DNA from: Deltaproteobacteria bacterium
Lineage (GTDB): Bacteria; Desulfobacterota; Desulfarculia; Desulfarculales; Desulfarculaceae
Direction: 5' to 3'
Length of the DNA stretch: 51,310 bases
Assembly (NCBI GenBank): GCA_020444165.1
Contig: JAHLLK010000040.1
Location: forward strand, 1-51,310
Shown piece by piece: positions 1 to 7,647 of this stretch. A program made the translations under genes and the position numbers. Position 1 is the first letter of the stretch. The number at the start of each line of letters is the position of its first letter. The notes under the pieces were generated by a model. The model ran no database searches. It was not told the origin of the DNA and saw only the letters and a program-made list of their open reading frames with translations.

Positions 1-18
1 TTTGATAATTCCTAGTTA

Positions 19-924
19 TCACGCATCAAGATGCCTCCTATGATCCGCCCTCATCAGGCTGGCTTTCAAACTGGCGTTGGAAACGTGGGTGTAGATCTCC
101 GTAGTCGATATGCTGCTGTGGCCCAGGAGGCGCTGGACGTAGCGGATGTCCACACCTTGTTCCAAAAGCTGGGTCGCGGCGCTGTGGCGGAGCATGTGGG
201 GTGTGACGCGGCGGTCGAGCCGGGCGCGGCGGGCCAGTTCGTGCAGGCTGCGCCGGATGAAATCCGGGGTGGCCGCGGTGCCCCGGTTGGTCAGGAGCAG
301 GCAATCGGTGCCCTGGGAGTTCGCGGCATGATCCCGGAGGTACTGCCGTAACAGCGCGATGGTGTCCTGATCCACCACGTACACCTGGCGTTCGCGGCTG
401 CCCTTGCCGTTGACCCGGATCACCCCGCCGTCCAGATCGATGCTTTGCAGCCTGACCGCGCAAAGCTCTCCCACCCGAAGCCCGGTGGCGAACAAAAGCT
501 CCAGGGCCAGGCGCATGGTCTGCCGGGCCAGGTTGGGGAAATTGGCCGCGTCTTCCTCGGCTTGGCGGAACAGGGCCCGCAATTCCGTGCGGCTCAGGGC
601 CCGGGGTAATTTTTGGGGGAACTTGATGGTAGGGTTGAAGTCCTGAAAGGGATTATCGGTCAGGTAACGCATCCTTTTTAGCCAGCCCAACGCCGCTCGC
701 AGGGTGGCCAGTTTCCGCTTTATGGTCGCCGGTGCGTAGTTGCGGCGGCGCATCTCGCTGAGCCAGCTCTCCAGGCTGCTCCGGCCCAGGGCCTTGGTTT
801 TCTTGCGGCCGCTCCAGCGGAGAAATTCCGCCAAATCTCCCTGATAGGCGCGTTTGGTGTGGGGGGAAAGACCCTGGCGGTGGCAGTAATCCAAGAACAG
901 CGTGATTTGGGTGTGCAGATCCAT
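19..924 (-). CDS. Xer-type tyrosine recombinase
   Basis: A 301-residue site-specific recombinase/integrase of the XerC/XerD type, which breaks and rejoins DNA through a phosphotyrosine intermediate. The N-terminal ~100 residues form a SAM-like core-binding domain (LDYCHRQGLSPHTKRAY). The catalytic set is complete: Arg in ATGLRVGEL, Lys in GKGSRERQ, HxxR in HMLRHSAAT, His in LLGHSS and the Tyr nucleophile in TEIYTHV. The frame stays open for 81 more codons upstream, but that part is Arg/Pro-rich without domain similarity. ATG at 924 was chosen because AAAGG lies 9 bases upstream and the family begins there. Length matches chromosomal XerC/D (~300 aa). No att site or mobile genes were seen next to it, so a housekeeping role in dimer resolution is likely, but XerC and XerD cannot be told apart here. 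Confidence 0.9.
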   Translation of the reverse strand: MDLHTQITLFLDYCHRQGLSPHTKRAYQGDLAEFLRWSGRKKTKALGRSSLESWLSEMRRRNYAPATIKRKLATLRAALGWLKRMRYLTDNPFQDFNPTIKFPQKLPRALSRTELRALFRQAEEDAANFPNLARQTMRLALELLFATGLRVGELCAVRLQSIDLDGGVIRVNGKGSRERQVYVVDQDTIALLRQYLRDHAANSQGTDCLLLTNRGTAATPDFIRRSLHELARRARLDRRVTPHMLRHSAATQLLEQGVDIRYVQRLLGHSSISTTEIYTHVSNASLKASLMRADHRRHLDA

Positions 925-1658
925 GGGGCATTGCCTTTGAACTTCAGGTGGCACTGAGTCTGGGTGTTCTGGGTCGCATGGCCCAGGCCCCAAGGCTTGC
1001 TCTCCTTGGGCCAGGCTGGTCGCTGATTTCGGGCTGGATGGCCGACAGGCGGGAAGGGACCGGATGCGCAGGCTTGCCGCGGGGGCTGGTTCTGCCGCAA
1101 CGCCGCGCCACGGCGGACAGGCCCGGCGTGGCCTGGCGCCCCCGCGCGGAGCGCGGGTCAGGAGCAACGCCCGGCGCGTCCCCCTGATTTTCCCGGATGA
1201 CCATCACTCGCCCGGGAGGTCACCCCCAAACCCTAACCCCGCGGCGAGGCCTACTTTACCGGCTCCTGGCCGGCTGCGCTCCCCCCGGGGCGGCCTCTGG
1301 CGCAGCCTCGACCTCCGCGGCCAGGCGGAGGCGCCCTGGGCCCGGTGCACGGTGGCTTGCTGGCTTAAGCGCCTTCTGCCAATGGGGGCTGCCGGCCACG
1401 CGGTCAGAGGCCACGGGCGGCCAGAGGAGGAAATTGTGGGCCGGGAAATCGCGGAGCGGCCGGGGAAAGGCGCGCCGCAAAAGCCGGAGCCTGGAGCCGG
1501 GGCGAGGATCGTTCCCCGCGGCAGGCGGACAGGGGTGGGCTGCCGTTTTTTGGGCGGCGGGGAAACGGCGCCGGGCCGGCGGGCCCGGGGCTGATAAGGG
1601 GATCAGGCCAGGGCCCCGGAGCGGGTGACCCCGGGGCCTGGCCGGCAAAGCGAGGGAA
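925..1658. other. 734-base gene-free GC-rich stretch
   Basis: This lies between the recombinase start and the 3' end of the first cytidylate-kinase-like gene. The open frames here are Arg/Pro/Gly-rich, lack convincing ribosome sites and match no family I recognise. I looked for tRNA, RNase P RNA and tmRNA landmarks on both strands and saw none. The only clear structure is the hairpin at 1606-1643. A recombinase promoter must lie here, but no convincing -35/-10 pair stands out. Confidence 0.5.
1606..1643 (-). terminator. GC-rich hairpin after cytidylate-kinase-like genes
   Basis: The left arm GGCCAGGGCCCCGG (1606-1619) pairs with CCGGGGCCTGGCC (1631-1643) with one bulged base. It sits 15 bases beyond the stop codon of the minus-strand kinase-like gene. 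There is no clean U-run on that strand (CTGATCCCCTT follows), so it is a possible weak or Rho-assisted terminator or a 3'-end stabiliser. Confidence 0.5.
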
Positions 1659-2303
1659 TCAGTCCCAGATGGGCTTGGTCACCCGGTCGATGGTGCCCAG
1701 CACCAGCTCCTCGATCTGGGCCTCGGCGATGTCCAGCGGCACCTGACTGGTGTTGATGACCATGTGGTACAGGCTGGGATCGTTGGCATCGCCGGGATAG
1801 AACTCCTTCAGGAAGCGTTCGCGCATGCGGGTGCGGGCCGCCACCATGTTCCGGGCCTGGTTTTCGTCCAGTTGGTAGTTGTCCATCATGAACTTGATGC
1901 GGTCCGGCGCCTCGGCCACCAAGAGCACCCGCACCGTGTTGAAACGGTCGCGCAGGATGAACTGGCTGCCCCGGCCCAGGATGACCACGTCGTCCTGGTC
2001 GGCCACTTCCCGGACCACCGCCTCGGCGAACTCCTTGTACTTCTTCTCGTCGAAATCCGCCCCGCTCTCGCCCACGTGACGCTCGATGAAGCTGGACGGC
2101 ACCAGTTGGCTGATGAAGCGCATGAGCCTCCCGCCCAGCTCCTTCTCCACCGCCTCCACCCAGCGCACGCTGACGTTGGCCTTCTCGGCCATCTTGTGCA
2201 GGATGGCCTCGTCCACAAAGGTGTAACCCAGGCGCTTGGCCACCATTTCACCCAGGGTCTTGCCGCCTGCGCCGAACTGCCGGGAAATGCTAAGGACCGC
2301 CAT
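1659..2303 (-). CDS. cytidylate kinase-like family protein (copy 1)
   Basis: A 214-residue protein of the cytidylate-kinase-like family (Pfam Cytidylate_kin2 type). The N-terminal phosphate-binding loop reads ISRQFGAGGKTLGEMVA (residues ~6-22), followed by FVDEAIL and a core strand VVILGRGSQFIL. The family resembles nucleoside monophosphate kinases, but its substrate is generally unproven, so CMP kinase activity should not be assumed. ATG at 2303 has a strong GGAGGT site six bases upstream. It is a tandem paralogue of the next upstream gene (2421-3041), sharing the same N-terminus and the same C-terminal pattern (MRERFLKEFYPG versus KRQRFLRHFYPG). The two are probably co-transcribed across a 117-base gap. 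Confidence 0.85.
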   Translation of the reverse strand: MAVLSISRQFGAGGKTLGEMVAKRLGYTFVDEAILHKMAEKANVSVRWVEAVEKELGGRLMRFISQLVPSSFIERHVGESGADFDEKKYKEFAEAVVREVADQDDVVILGRGSQFILRDRFNTVRVLLVAEAPDRIKFMMDNYQLDENQARNMVAARTRMRERFLKEFYPGDANDPSLYHMVINTSQVPLDIAEAQIEELVLGTIDRVTKPIWD

Positions 2304-2420
2304 GGTGCACCTCCATCCCTACCTGGCCCGGCTCCCCGCCTTTGGGGGCTGGGCCACATGCCTGTTCAGTTGAGCCGGCGCCGTCGCGCCCGGCAGAATC
2401 CGTCTTCCCTTGGCCCGCAC

Positions 2421-3041
2421 CTACTTGCCGGCCCAGGTTTTCTCCATGCGCCGCACCAGCTTGCACATCTGGTCCCGCGCCGTGTCCAGGGGCACCAGGC
2501 TGGTGTTCAAGGCCATATGGTACAGGCTGGACTCGTCGGGCTCGCCTGGGTAGAAGTGCCGCAGGAAGCGTTGGCGCTTCTTGTCGGCCTGGGTGATCAT
2601 GTTGCGGGCCTCCAGGGGCTCCAGCCCGTAGGTCTTCACCATGAAATCCACCCGGTGTTCCAGCTCGGCCACCAACAGCACCTTGATAGTCTTCTTGTGG
2701 TAGCGCAGGATAAACTGGCTGCCGCGTCCCAGGAGCACTATGTTGCCGTAGGCGGCCAGCTCGTTGATCACCGTGGTCAAGGACTCCAGGTGTCTCTTTT
2801 CGTTGAACTCGGGATGGCCCGAACCGGCGTAGGACTCGATGAAGTTCACCGGTCCCAGCGAAGCCAACAGCTCCATGACCATGTCGGGGTGTCCGTTGGC
2901 CTCGGGCTTTTTCTCGATTTCCTGGGCCAACTTGTCCATCATGGTTTCGTGCAGGAACTTATATCCCAGCTCCAGAGCCACGCTTTCGCCCAAGGTCTTG
3001 CCTCCGGCTCCGAACTGCCGCGAAATGCTGAGCACCGCCAT
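2421..3041 (-). CDS. cytidylate kinase-like family protein (copy 2)
   Basis: A 206-residue paralogue of the downstream gene. P-loop region ISRQFGAGGKTLGESVA, core motif NIVLLGRGSQFILR, and the C-terminal basic patch QRFLRHFYPGEPDESSLYH. ATG at 3041 is preferred over the ATG ten codons upstream: the MAVLSISRQFGAGG N-terminus is shared with copy 1, and a GGAGGT site lies seven bases before it. Both copies keep the Gly-rich loop and the FYPG...S.YHM segment, so both are likely functional. Substrate unknown. It is divergent from the Mrp operon. Confidence 0.85.
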   Translation of the reverse strand: MAVLSISRQFGAGGKTLGESVALELGYKFLHETMMDKLAQEIEKKPEANGHPDMVMELLASLGPVNFIESYAGSGHPEFNEKRHLESLTTVINELAAYGNIVLLGRGSQFILRYHKKTIKVLLVAELEHRVDFMVKTYGLEPLEARNMITQADKKRQRFLRHFYPGEPDESSLYHMALNTSLVPLDTARDQMCKLVRRMEKTWAGK

Positions 3042-3211
3042 ACCTTTAACCTCCCGCTGACCAGGAACCACCCTTTGCGTTTGGCGGAGTTTGGGCCGCC
3101 CGCAATTTAATACTAGACCAGATTAACCTCCTTTGGCAATCACTCTGAGTTTGTGCACAAATGCTTTTATTTTTGCCCAAAATCAGGGGCCCTCCGCTGG
3201 GAAAAAAGCCC

Positions 3212-3241
3212 TTGAATCTCCGCGCCGGCCCAACCTATAAT
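3212..3241 (+). promoter_or_regulatory. sigma70-like promoter of the Mrp operon
   Basis: TTGAAT at 3212-3217 and a perfect TATAAT at 3236-3241 with an 18-base spacer. It is oriented toward mrpE and would give a transcript start near 3249, leaving a leader of about 160-170 bases. Confidence 0.6.
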
Positions 3242-3309
3242 GGGACTAAATGAGACACACGCTCCCATTCATACAGGATTTTCGCTGAGTTGCCGACCTG
3301 TTCCGGAGG

Positions 3310-3423
3310 ATGCTCTGCTGGTTTCACCGTCAGCCTCGGGTGAATAATAAATCTATACTGAGTTGTTATAACTCAAAAGTTGGGCTCGATCTCACGTACC
3401 ACCGATGGGAACCACGCCCATGA
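3310..3423 (+). CDS. possible 37-codon upstream ORF ending on the mrpE start
   Basis: ATG at 3310 opens a 37-codon frame beginning MLCWFHRQPR. Its TGA (3421-3423) overlaps the ATG at 3420 inside mrpE as ATGA, the usual signature of translational coupling. Against it: the GGAGG at 3305-3309 abuts the ATG with no spacer, and I recognise no homologue. It contains Cys, Trp and Tyr codons but no run of a single amino acid. If real, it argues that mrpE starts at 3420 rather than 3405. Confidence 0.25.
   Translation: MLCWFHRQPRVNNKSILSCYNSKVGLDLTYHRWEPRP
3359..3375. repeat. short palindrome TGAGTT-N5-AACTCA
   Basis: A perfect six-base inverted repeat around GTTAT, about 120 bases downstream of the predicted Mrp promoter and 30 bases before mrpE. 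It could be a repressor site or a small RNA hairpin. No regulator gene adjoins it. Confidence 0.35.
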
Positions 3424-4001
3424 ACCCCGCTGACCCTGACCGCAAATATCTGGCCGAATCGGACCACGAACAGGAGCCCGCCCCTGTCGCAGCCGCTCCG
3501 CCGCCCCCTCGTATCGTCACCTTTCTGTTCACTTTTCTTTTGATGTTCCTCCTTTGGGTGCTCCTTTCCGGGCGCTTTGACGCCTTTCATCTGTCCTTGG
3601 GGGTCATCTCGTGCCTGTTGGTCGCCTTCATCTCCGGCGACCTCCTGGAGACCGTGGTGCCCCGGGGACGGGCCAGCCTGGGCCTGTGGTGGCGATTCAC
3701 CCTGTACGTCCCCTGGCTCCTCTGGCAAATTTTCCTGGCCAATCTCCATGTTTTGAAGCTCACCTTCGAACCCCGCCTTCTGGACAAGATCGATCCCTAC
3801 ATCCTGCGCTTTCATAGCAAGCTCAAGAGCGATCTCGCCCTGACCACCTTCGCCAACTCCATTACCCTTACTCCTGGAACCATCACCGTGCGGGTTAGCC
3901 CGGACGGAGATTTCGTAGTCCATGCGATTGACCTGGCCTCGGGCGAACCCCTGCCCGGGGAGATGGAACAGCGCGTAGCGGAAACTTTCGGGGAAACCTA
4001 A
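3405..4001 (+). CDS. mrpE: Mrp-type Na+/H+ antiporter subunit E
   Basis: A 198-residue inner-membrane subunit of the Mrp multisubunit cation/proton antiporter. A charged, Pro/Ala-rich N-terminus (~40 residues) precedes hydrophobic segments (IVTFLFTFLLMFLLWVLL; the LSLGVISCLLVAFISG region; a third near FTLYVPWLLWQIFLANLHV). The C-terminal soluble part has the family pattern NSITLTPGTITV followed by the VHAIDL region. Start uncertain: ATG 3405 has no ribosome site, and ATG 3420 (Met6) has only a weak GGGA. It is first in an operon with mrpF beginning on the next base after its stop. Confidence 0.88.
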   Translation: MGTTPMNPADPDRKYLAESDHEQEPAPVAAAPPPPRIVTFLFTFLLMFLLWVLLSGRFDAFHLSLGVISCLLVAFISGDLLETVVPRGRASLGLWWRFTLYVPWLLWQIFLANLHVLKLTFEPRLLDKIDPYILRFHSKLKSDLALTTFANSITLTPGTITVRVSPDGDFVVHAIDLASGEPLPGEMEQRVAETFGET

Positions 4002-4271
4002 ATGGACCAGGTTTTTCTCTATAGCGGTCTGGTGCTCTGCCTGTTGATGGCCCTGTCCCTCTACCGGGCCATTGCCGGTCCCACGGTGGCCGACCGGATC
4101 ATCGGGGTCAACGCCATCGGCTCCAAGACCGTGGTTATGCTGATTATCATCGGGCTGATTTATGGCCGGGTGGACATGTTCGTGGACATCGCCCTGGCCT
4201 ACGGCCTTTTGAACTTCATCGCGGTGCTGGCCGCGGCCCGCTACTTCCAAAAGAGGAGCGGGATCAGCTGA
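4002..4271 (+). CDS. mrpF: Mrp-type Na+/H+ antiporter subunit F
   Basis: An 89-residue protein with three predicted membrane helices (residues ~4-22, 35-53 and 60-80). Family signature in the first loop: LYRAIAGPTVADRIIGVNAI, close to the pattern of MnhF/MrpF. The ATG follows directly after the mrpE stop, so translation is probably coupled, with GGGGA in the end of mrpE as ribosome site. Usual length for the family. Confidence 0.92.
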   Translation: MDQVFLYSGLVLCLLMALSLYRAIAGPTVADRIIGVNAIGSKTVVMLIIIGLIYGRVDMFVDIALAYGLLNFIAVLAAARYFQKRSGIS

Positions 4272-4296
4272 ACCAAGCCGGCCCCGCGCAGGGAGG

Positions 4297-4638
4297 ATGG
4301 CCATGCTGCTGAACTTGGCGGTGGTGCTCCTTTTGCTCGGAGGCCTCGTGTTCTTCACGGGAGGCGCGGTGGGTATCGTGCGTTTCCCGGACTTCTACTC
4401 CCGCCTGCATCCGGCCGGGAAGCTGGACACCAGCGGCAGCTTCCTGATGCTCCTGGGCCTGGCCCTCTACACCCTGCACGAGTTCGATCTGGCCAACCTG
4501 CTGACCGCCCTGAAAATCATGCTCATCGTGGTCCTCGTGTTCCTGGCCAGCCCCACGGCCACCCACGCCATCGTGGACAGCGGCCTCCGGGCCGGACTGG
4601 CCCCCTGGACCAAGCGGGATCTGGAGATGAAGCCATGA
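4297..4638 (+). CDS. mrpG: Mrp-type Na+/H+ antiporter subunit G
   Basis: A 113-residue membrane protein with three helices. The MnhG/MrpG signature GIVRFPDFYSRLHPAGK follows the first helix, and the C-terminal helix ends at LASPTATHAI, also typical. The preceding AGGAGG-like site (4290-4296) is close to the ATG. It overlaps the next gene (MbhD-like) by four bases (ATGA). It acts with E and F in the peripheral membrane part of the Mrp complex. Confidence 0.92.
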   Translation: MAMLLNLAVVLLLLGGLVFFTGGAVGIVRFPDFYSRLHPAGKLDTSGSFLMLLGLALYTLHEFDLANLLTALKIMLIVVLVFLASPTATHAIVDSGLRAGLAPWTKRDLEMKP

Positions 4639-4880
4639 TGTGGCAACTGGACCTGGCCATCCTGAGCCTGGTGGTGGTCTGCGCCATCGGCTCCCTGGCC
4701 ATCAAGGACCTCATGGGCGCGGCCATCCTCTTCGGCGCCTACAGTTTCATGATGTGTTTGTTGTGGTCGTTGATGGGCGCGGTGGACGTGGCCTTTACCG
4801 AGGCCTCGGTGGGCGCCGGGGTGTCCACGGTGTTTTTCGTGGCCGCGGTGTTCCGGACCACGCGGAGGACCAAGGATTGA
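4635..4880 (+). CDS. MbhD-like (DUF4040) antiporter subunit
   Basis: An 81-residue, three-helix protein corresponding to the MbhD / DUF4040 module. In canonical Mrp systems this module is part of the C-terminal half of MrpA; in anaerobe-type Mrp and Mbh complexes it is a separate gene. Seen here: LVVVCAIGSLAIKDLMGAAILFGA and the membrane Asp/Glu-bearing segment AVDVAFTEASVGAGVSTVFF, where DVAFTEA is the hallmark of the family. It overlaps mrpG by four bases, and its TGA overlaps the TTG start of the next gene. Confidence 0.85.
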   Translation: MMWQLDLAILSLVVVCAIGSLAIKDLMGAAILFGAYSFMMCLLWSLMGAVDVAFTEASVGAGVSTVFFVAAVFRTTRRTKD

Positions 4881-5707
4881 AAAAGCTGGCCCTGGCTCTG
4901 GTGATCCTGTGCGGCGGCCTGTTGGTGTCGGCCACGGACAAGTTCCCCGCTTGGGGCGACCCCAACTCCCCGGCCGCCACCCATGTGTCGCCCCGCTACA
5001 TCGAGAAGACCATGGAGGAGACCAGCGTCCCCAACATCGTCACCTCGGTGCTGGCCGACTACCGCGGCTTTGACACCATGTTCGAGACCGGCGTGGTGTT
5101 CACCGCCGGCCTGGCCTGCTTCATCCTGCTCCGCATCTTCGGGGCGGAGACCCGCCAGATCCGGGTCTTCCGCCACAAGGACACCGACATGGTCATCGAG
5201 ATCAGGGAGCCGGTGAAAAAGCTGCCCAACCCCTCCTTGTTCCAGGAAATAGACCCCTTGTGGACCCCCCATGACCTGATCATCAAGACCATGGGCCGGC
5301 TCCTGGTGCCCTTTATCCAGCTTTTCGGGCTCTACGTCATCGCCCACGGCCACCACTCTCCGGGCGGCGGCTTCCAGGGCGGGGTGATCCTGGGGGCCTC
5401 CATCATCCTCTTTGCCCTGTGCGAAGACCTGAAGAGCGCCAACGAGCGGGTGGGCGAGCAGTTCGAGGCCATCTGCGCCGCGGCCGGGGTGTTCATCTAC
5501 GCCGGCACCGGAGCCCTGTGCCTGGCCCTGGGCAGCAATTTCCTGGACTACGCCGCCTTGTCGCCGCTCCTCCGGGTGGACCCGGTGGCGGCCCGCTCCC
5601 TGGGCATCTTCTTCGTGGAGGTGGGGGTGGGGCTTACGGTTATGGCCACCATGATCATCATTTACGCCAATGTGGCCTCCGAGGGCCGCTACCGGCAGGG
5701 GCTGTAG
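4877..5707 (+). CDS. MbhE-MrpB fusion antiporter subunit
   Basis: A 276-residue membrane protein. TTG at 4877 overlaps the preceding TGA, and GGAGG at 4864-4868 gives an eight-base spacing. The N-terminal half (~1-100) resembles MbhE: a first helix, a periplasmic stretch with SPRYIEKTMEETSVPNIVTSVLADYRGFDTMFE (positions ~38-70; key residues YIEKT and NIVTSVLADYRGFDT) and a second helix. The C-terminal half is MrpB-like: LVPFIQLFGLYVIAHGHHSP, GGGFQGGVILGAS, and a last helix ending IIYANV. In Mrp these are the tail of MrpA and MrpB. Here they are fused into one chain. Confidence 0.85.
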   Translation: MKKLALALVILCGGLLVSATDKFPAWGDPNSPAATHVSPRYIEKTMEETSVPNIVTSVLADYRGFDTMFETGVVFTAGLACFILLRIFGAETRQIRVFRHKDTDMVIEIREPVKKLPNPSLFQEIDPLWTPHDLIIKTMGRLLVPFIQLFGLYVIAHGHHSPGGGFQGGVILGASIILFALCEDLKSANERVGEQFEAICAAAGVFIYAGTGALCLALGSNFLDYAALSPLLRVDPVAARSLGIFFVEVGVGLTVMATMIIIYANVASEGRYRQGL

Positions 5708-5709
5708 CC

Positions 5710-6108
5710 ATGGCGGACGTGTTTTCCTTCATCGTGGCCAACTACAACTTCTGGGTTTACATCGCGCTGATGATGATCGGGCTGTGGGGCATGATCGCCA
5801 AGACCAATTTGGTCAAGAAAATCGTGGGAATGAGCATCTTCCAGACCGCCATCATCCTGTTCTATGTCTCCCTGGGCGCCAAGAAGGGGGCCGGCATCCC
5901 CATCATCATGCACGGCCACGGCGGGCCTGAGGCGATCAACGTGGCCGACTACATCAACCCCCTGCCCCACGTGCTGATGCTCACCGCCATCGTGGTGTCG
6001 GTGGCCACCCTGGGGGTGGCCCTGGCCTTGGGCATAAAGCTTTACCAACGCTACCAAACCTTGCAGGAAGACGAAATACTGGAACAAATCAGAAACGAAG
6101 AACCATGA
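5710..6108 (+). CDS. mrpC: Mrp-type Na+/H+ antiporter subunit C (NuoK-like)
   Basis: A 132-residue NuoK/MrpC-like protein with three helices (NFWVYIALMMIGLWGMIA; IVGMSIFQTAIILFYVSLG; HVLMLTAIVVSVATLGVALAL). The region TAIVVSVATLGVALAL matches the conserved third helix of the family. The ATG lies two bases after the preceding stop. The C-terminus is a charged tail (LQEDEILEQIRNEEP). Its TGA overlaps the start of the next antiporter gene as ATGA. Confidence 0.92.
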   Translation: MADVFSFIVANYNFWVYIALMMIGLWGMIAKTNLVKKIVGMSIFQTAIILFYVSLGAKKGAGIPIIMHGHGGPEAINVADYINPLPHVLMLTAIVVSVATLGVALALGIKLYQRYQTLQEDEILEQIRNEEP

Positions 6109-7628
6109 GTGAACACTTCCCCGTCCTGATCGTCGTCTCGCCCCTGTTGGTGGCCTTCATCACGGCCGCCCTGGGCTGGCTGGCTCCCCGGGCCACTTTC
6201 TGGACCGCCCTGGGCGGGGTGGGCATCGCCGGGGTGAGCGCCTGGGGGGTGTTGTACCGCGTGGCCACCAGCGGGCCCCTGGAGTACCGCCTGGGCGGCT
6301 GGGCCCCGCCCTGGGGCATCGTGTACGAAGTGGACGGGTTGAACGCCCTGGTCCTGGTGGCCGTGACCAGCGTGGCCTTTTTGGGGCTCATCTCCGGCAA
6401 GAAGGCCATCGAACACGATTACGGCGACCGCCTGGGCGCCTTCTACGGCCTGTTCCTCCTGTCCCTCACCGGCCTGGTGGGCATCTCGGTCACCGGCGAC
6501 GCCTTCAACCTCTACGTGCTGTTGGAGGTGGCTTCCCTCACCGGCTACGCCCTCATCGGCCTGGGCCCCGGCCGGGCTCCCCTGGCCAGCCTCAACTACG
6601 TGTACCTGGGCACCATCGGGGCCTCGTTCTATCTATTGGGCATCGGCTACCTCTACACCATCACCGGCTCCCTGAACATGGCCGACATCGCCCGGCTCCT
6701 GCCGCCCCTCTATGGCTCGCGCACCCTCCTGGCCGCCTTCTCCATCGCCATGGTGGGGCTGTGGCTCAAGATGGCCCTGTTCCCCCTGCACGCCTGGCTG
6801 CCCCGGGCCTATTCCCTGGCCCCCTCGCCGGCCGCGGTGCTTTTGGCCCCCCTGGTCACCAAGGTCATGATCTACGTCATGATCCGGCTCATGTTCAACG
6901 TCTTCACCCCGGCCTATGTCTGGGGCGAGGCCGGGGTGAGCCAACTGGTGGTGTGGCTGGCCGTGGCGGCCATCGTGGCCGGGGCCTTCATGGCCCTGGC
7001 CGAGCGCGACTTCAAGCGCATGCTCACCTACATCATCGTGGCCGAGGTGGGCTACATGGTGGGCGGGGCCTGGATTGGCAACCGCCTGGCCCTGACCGGG
7101 GCCATCCTGCACATCATCAACGACGCGGCCATGACGCTGTGCGTGTTCCTGGCCGCGGCCAACCTCTCCTTCAAGCTGGGCGGCACCGGCTTCCCCAGCC
7201 TGGAGGGTTTGTTCAAGAAGATGCCCTGGACCATGGGAGCCCTGGTGGTGGGGGCCATGAGCATCATCGGAGTGCCGCCCACCTGCGGCTTCTTCAGCAA
7301 GTGGTACCTCCTCCGGGGAGCCATGGCCGGAGGGCAGTACCTCTTCGCCGCGGCGCTGATCTTCAGCTCCCTGGTCTGCGTGGTGCTGTTCTTCCGCATC
7401 TTCGAGATCGCCTATTACGAGCCTTTGGGCCACGGTCACGGCGAGGCCGGCGCGGCCCACGGCGAGGGGCAGCCCCACGACGCCGGCGCGGTGGCCGTGG
7501 CCGAGGCTCCGGCCCTGATGGTGCTGCCTTTGTGGGTCGCGGCCGCCAGCCTGGTGGCCCTGGGGCTACTCACCGCCCGTCTGGTGGGCGGCTTCATCGA
7601 TCCGGCCATTCCGGCGGTCATCCACTGA
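6105..7628 (+). CDS. mrpD: Mrp antiporter subunit D-type (first NuoL/M/N-like subunit)
   Basis: A 507-residue proton-translocating antiporter-like subunit with ~14 predicted helices. The TM5 glutamate lies in YVLLEVASLTGYAL. The TM7 lysine lies in LWLKMALFPLHAWLP, followed by SPAAVLLAPLVTKV with the TM8 lysine; a conserved AERDFKRMLTYI segment comes next. A His/Gly/Ala-rich cytoplasmic insert (GHGHGEAGAAHGEGQPHDAG) near residue 445 interrupts the last part, an uncommon metal-binding-looking loop. Translation is coupled to mrpC by ATGA. It forms the cation/H+ pathway together with the next two large subunits. Confidence 0.9.
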   Translation: MSEHFPVLIVVSPLLVAFITAALGWLAPRATFWTALGGVGIAGVSAWGVLYRVATSGPLEYRLGGWAPPWGIVYEVDGLNALVLVAVTSVAFLGLISGKKAIEHDYGDRLGAFYGLFLLSLTGLVGISVTGDAFNLYVLLEVASLTGYALIGLGPGRAPLASLNYVYLGTIGASFYLLGIGYLYTITGSLNMADIARLLPPLYGSRTLLAAFSIAMVGLWLKMALFPLHAWLPRAYSLAPSPAAVLLAPLVTKVMIYVMIRLMFNVFTPAYVWGEAGVSQLVVWLAVAAIVAGAFMALAERDFKRMLTYIIVAEVGYMVGGAWIGNRLALTGAILHIINDAAMTLCVFLAAANLSFKLGGTGFPSLEGLFKKMPWTMGALVVGAMSIIGVPPTCGFFSKWYLLRGAMAGGQYLFAAALIFSSLVCVVLFFRIFEIAYYEPLGHGHGEAGAAHGEGQPHDAGAVAVAEAPALMVLPLWVAAASLVALGLLTARLVGGFIDPAIPAVIH

Positions 7629-7647
7629 GGGGGGGTGCCTGATTAAC

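Larger units (their letters stand above)
3042..3404. other. intergenic region and leader before the Mrp operon
   Basis: A 363-base divergent intergenic region between the kinase-like gene (minus) and mrpE (plus). It contains a sigma70-like promoter (3212-3241), a possible 37-codon upstream ORF (3310-3423) and a small palindrome (3359-3375). The roughly 170-base untranslated leader is long enough for a riboswitch, but I cannot match it to a known sodium-responsive class by eye. Confidence 0.55.

Noticed and set aside
1..924. Prophage or integron because of the tyrosine recombinase
   Set aside because: No phage genes, attC-like repeats or direct att duplication are visible and the protein has standard XerC/D length.
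1372..1620. Possible structured RNA (RNase P or tmRNA) in the first gene-free stretch
   Set aside because: A GAGGAGGAAATTG string recalls the RNase P start, but the neighbouring universally conserved segments are not present.
1064..1648. Several overlapping ORFs of 90-180 codons on both strands
   Set aside because: All are Arg/Pro/Gly-rich frames expected by chance at this GC content; no domain, no ribosome site, no conservation signal visible.
3366..4358. 330-codon minus-strand ORF opposite mrpE and mrpF
   Set aside because: Antisense shadow: Gln/Asp/Gly/His-rich composition mirrors membrane-protein codons on the plus strand.
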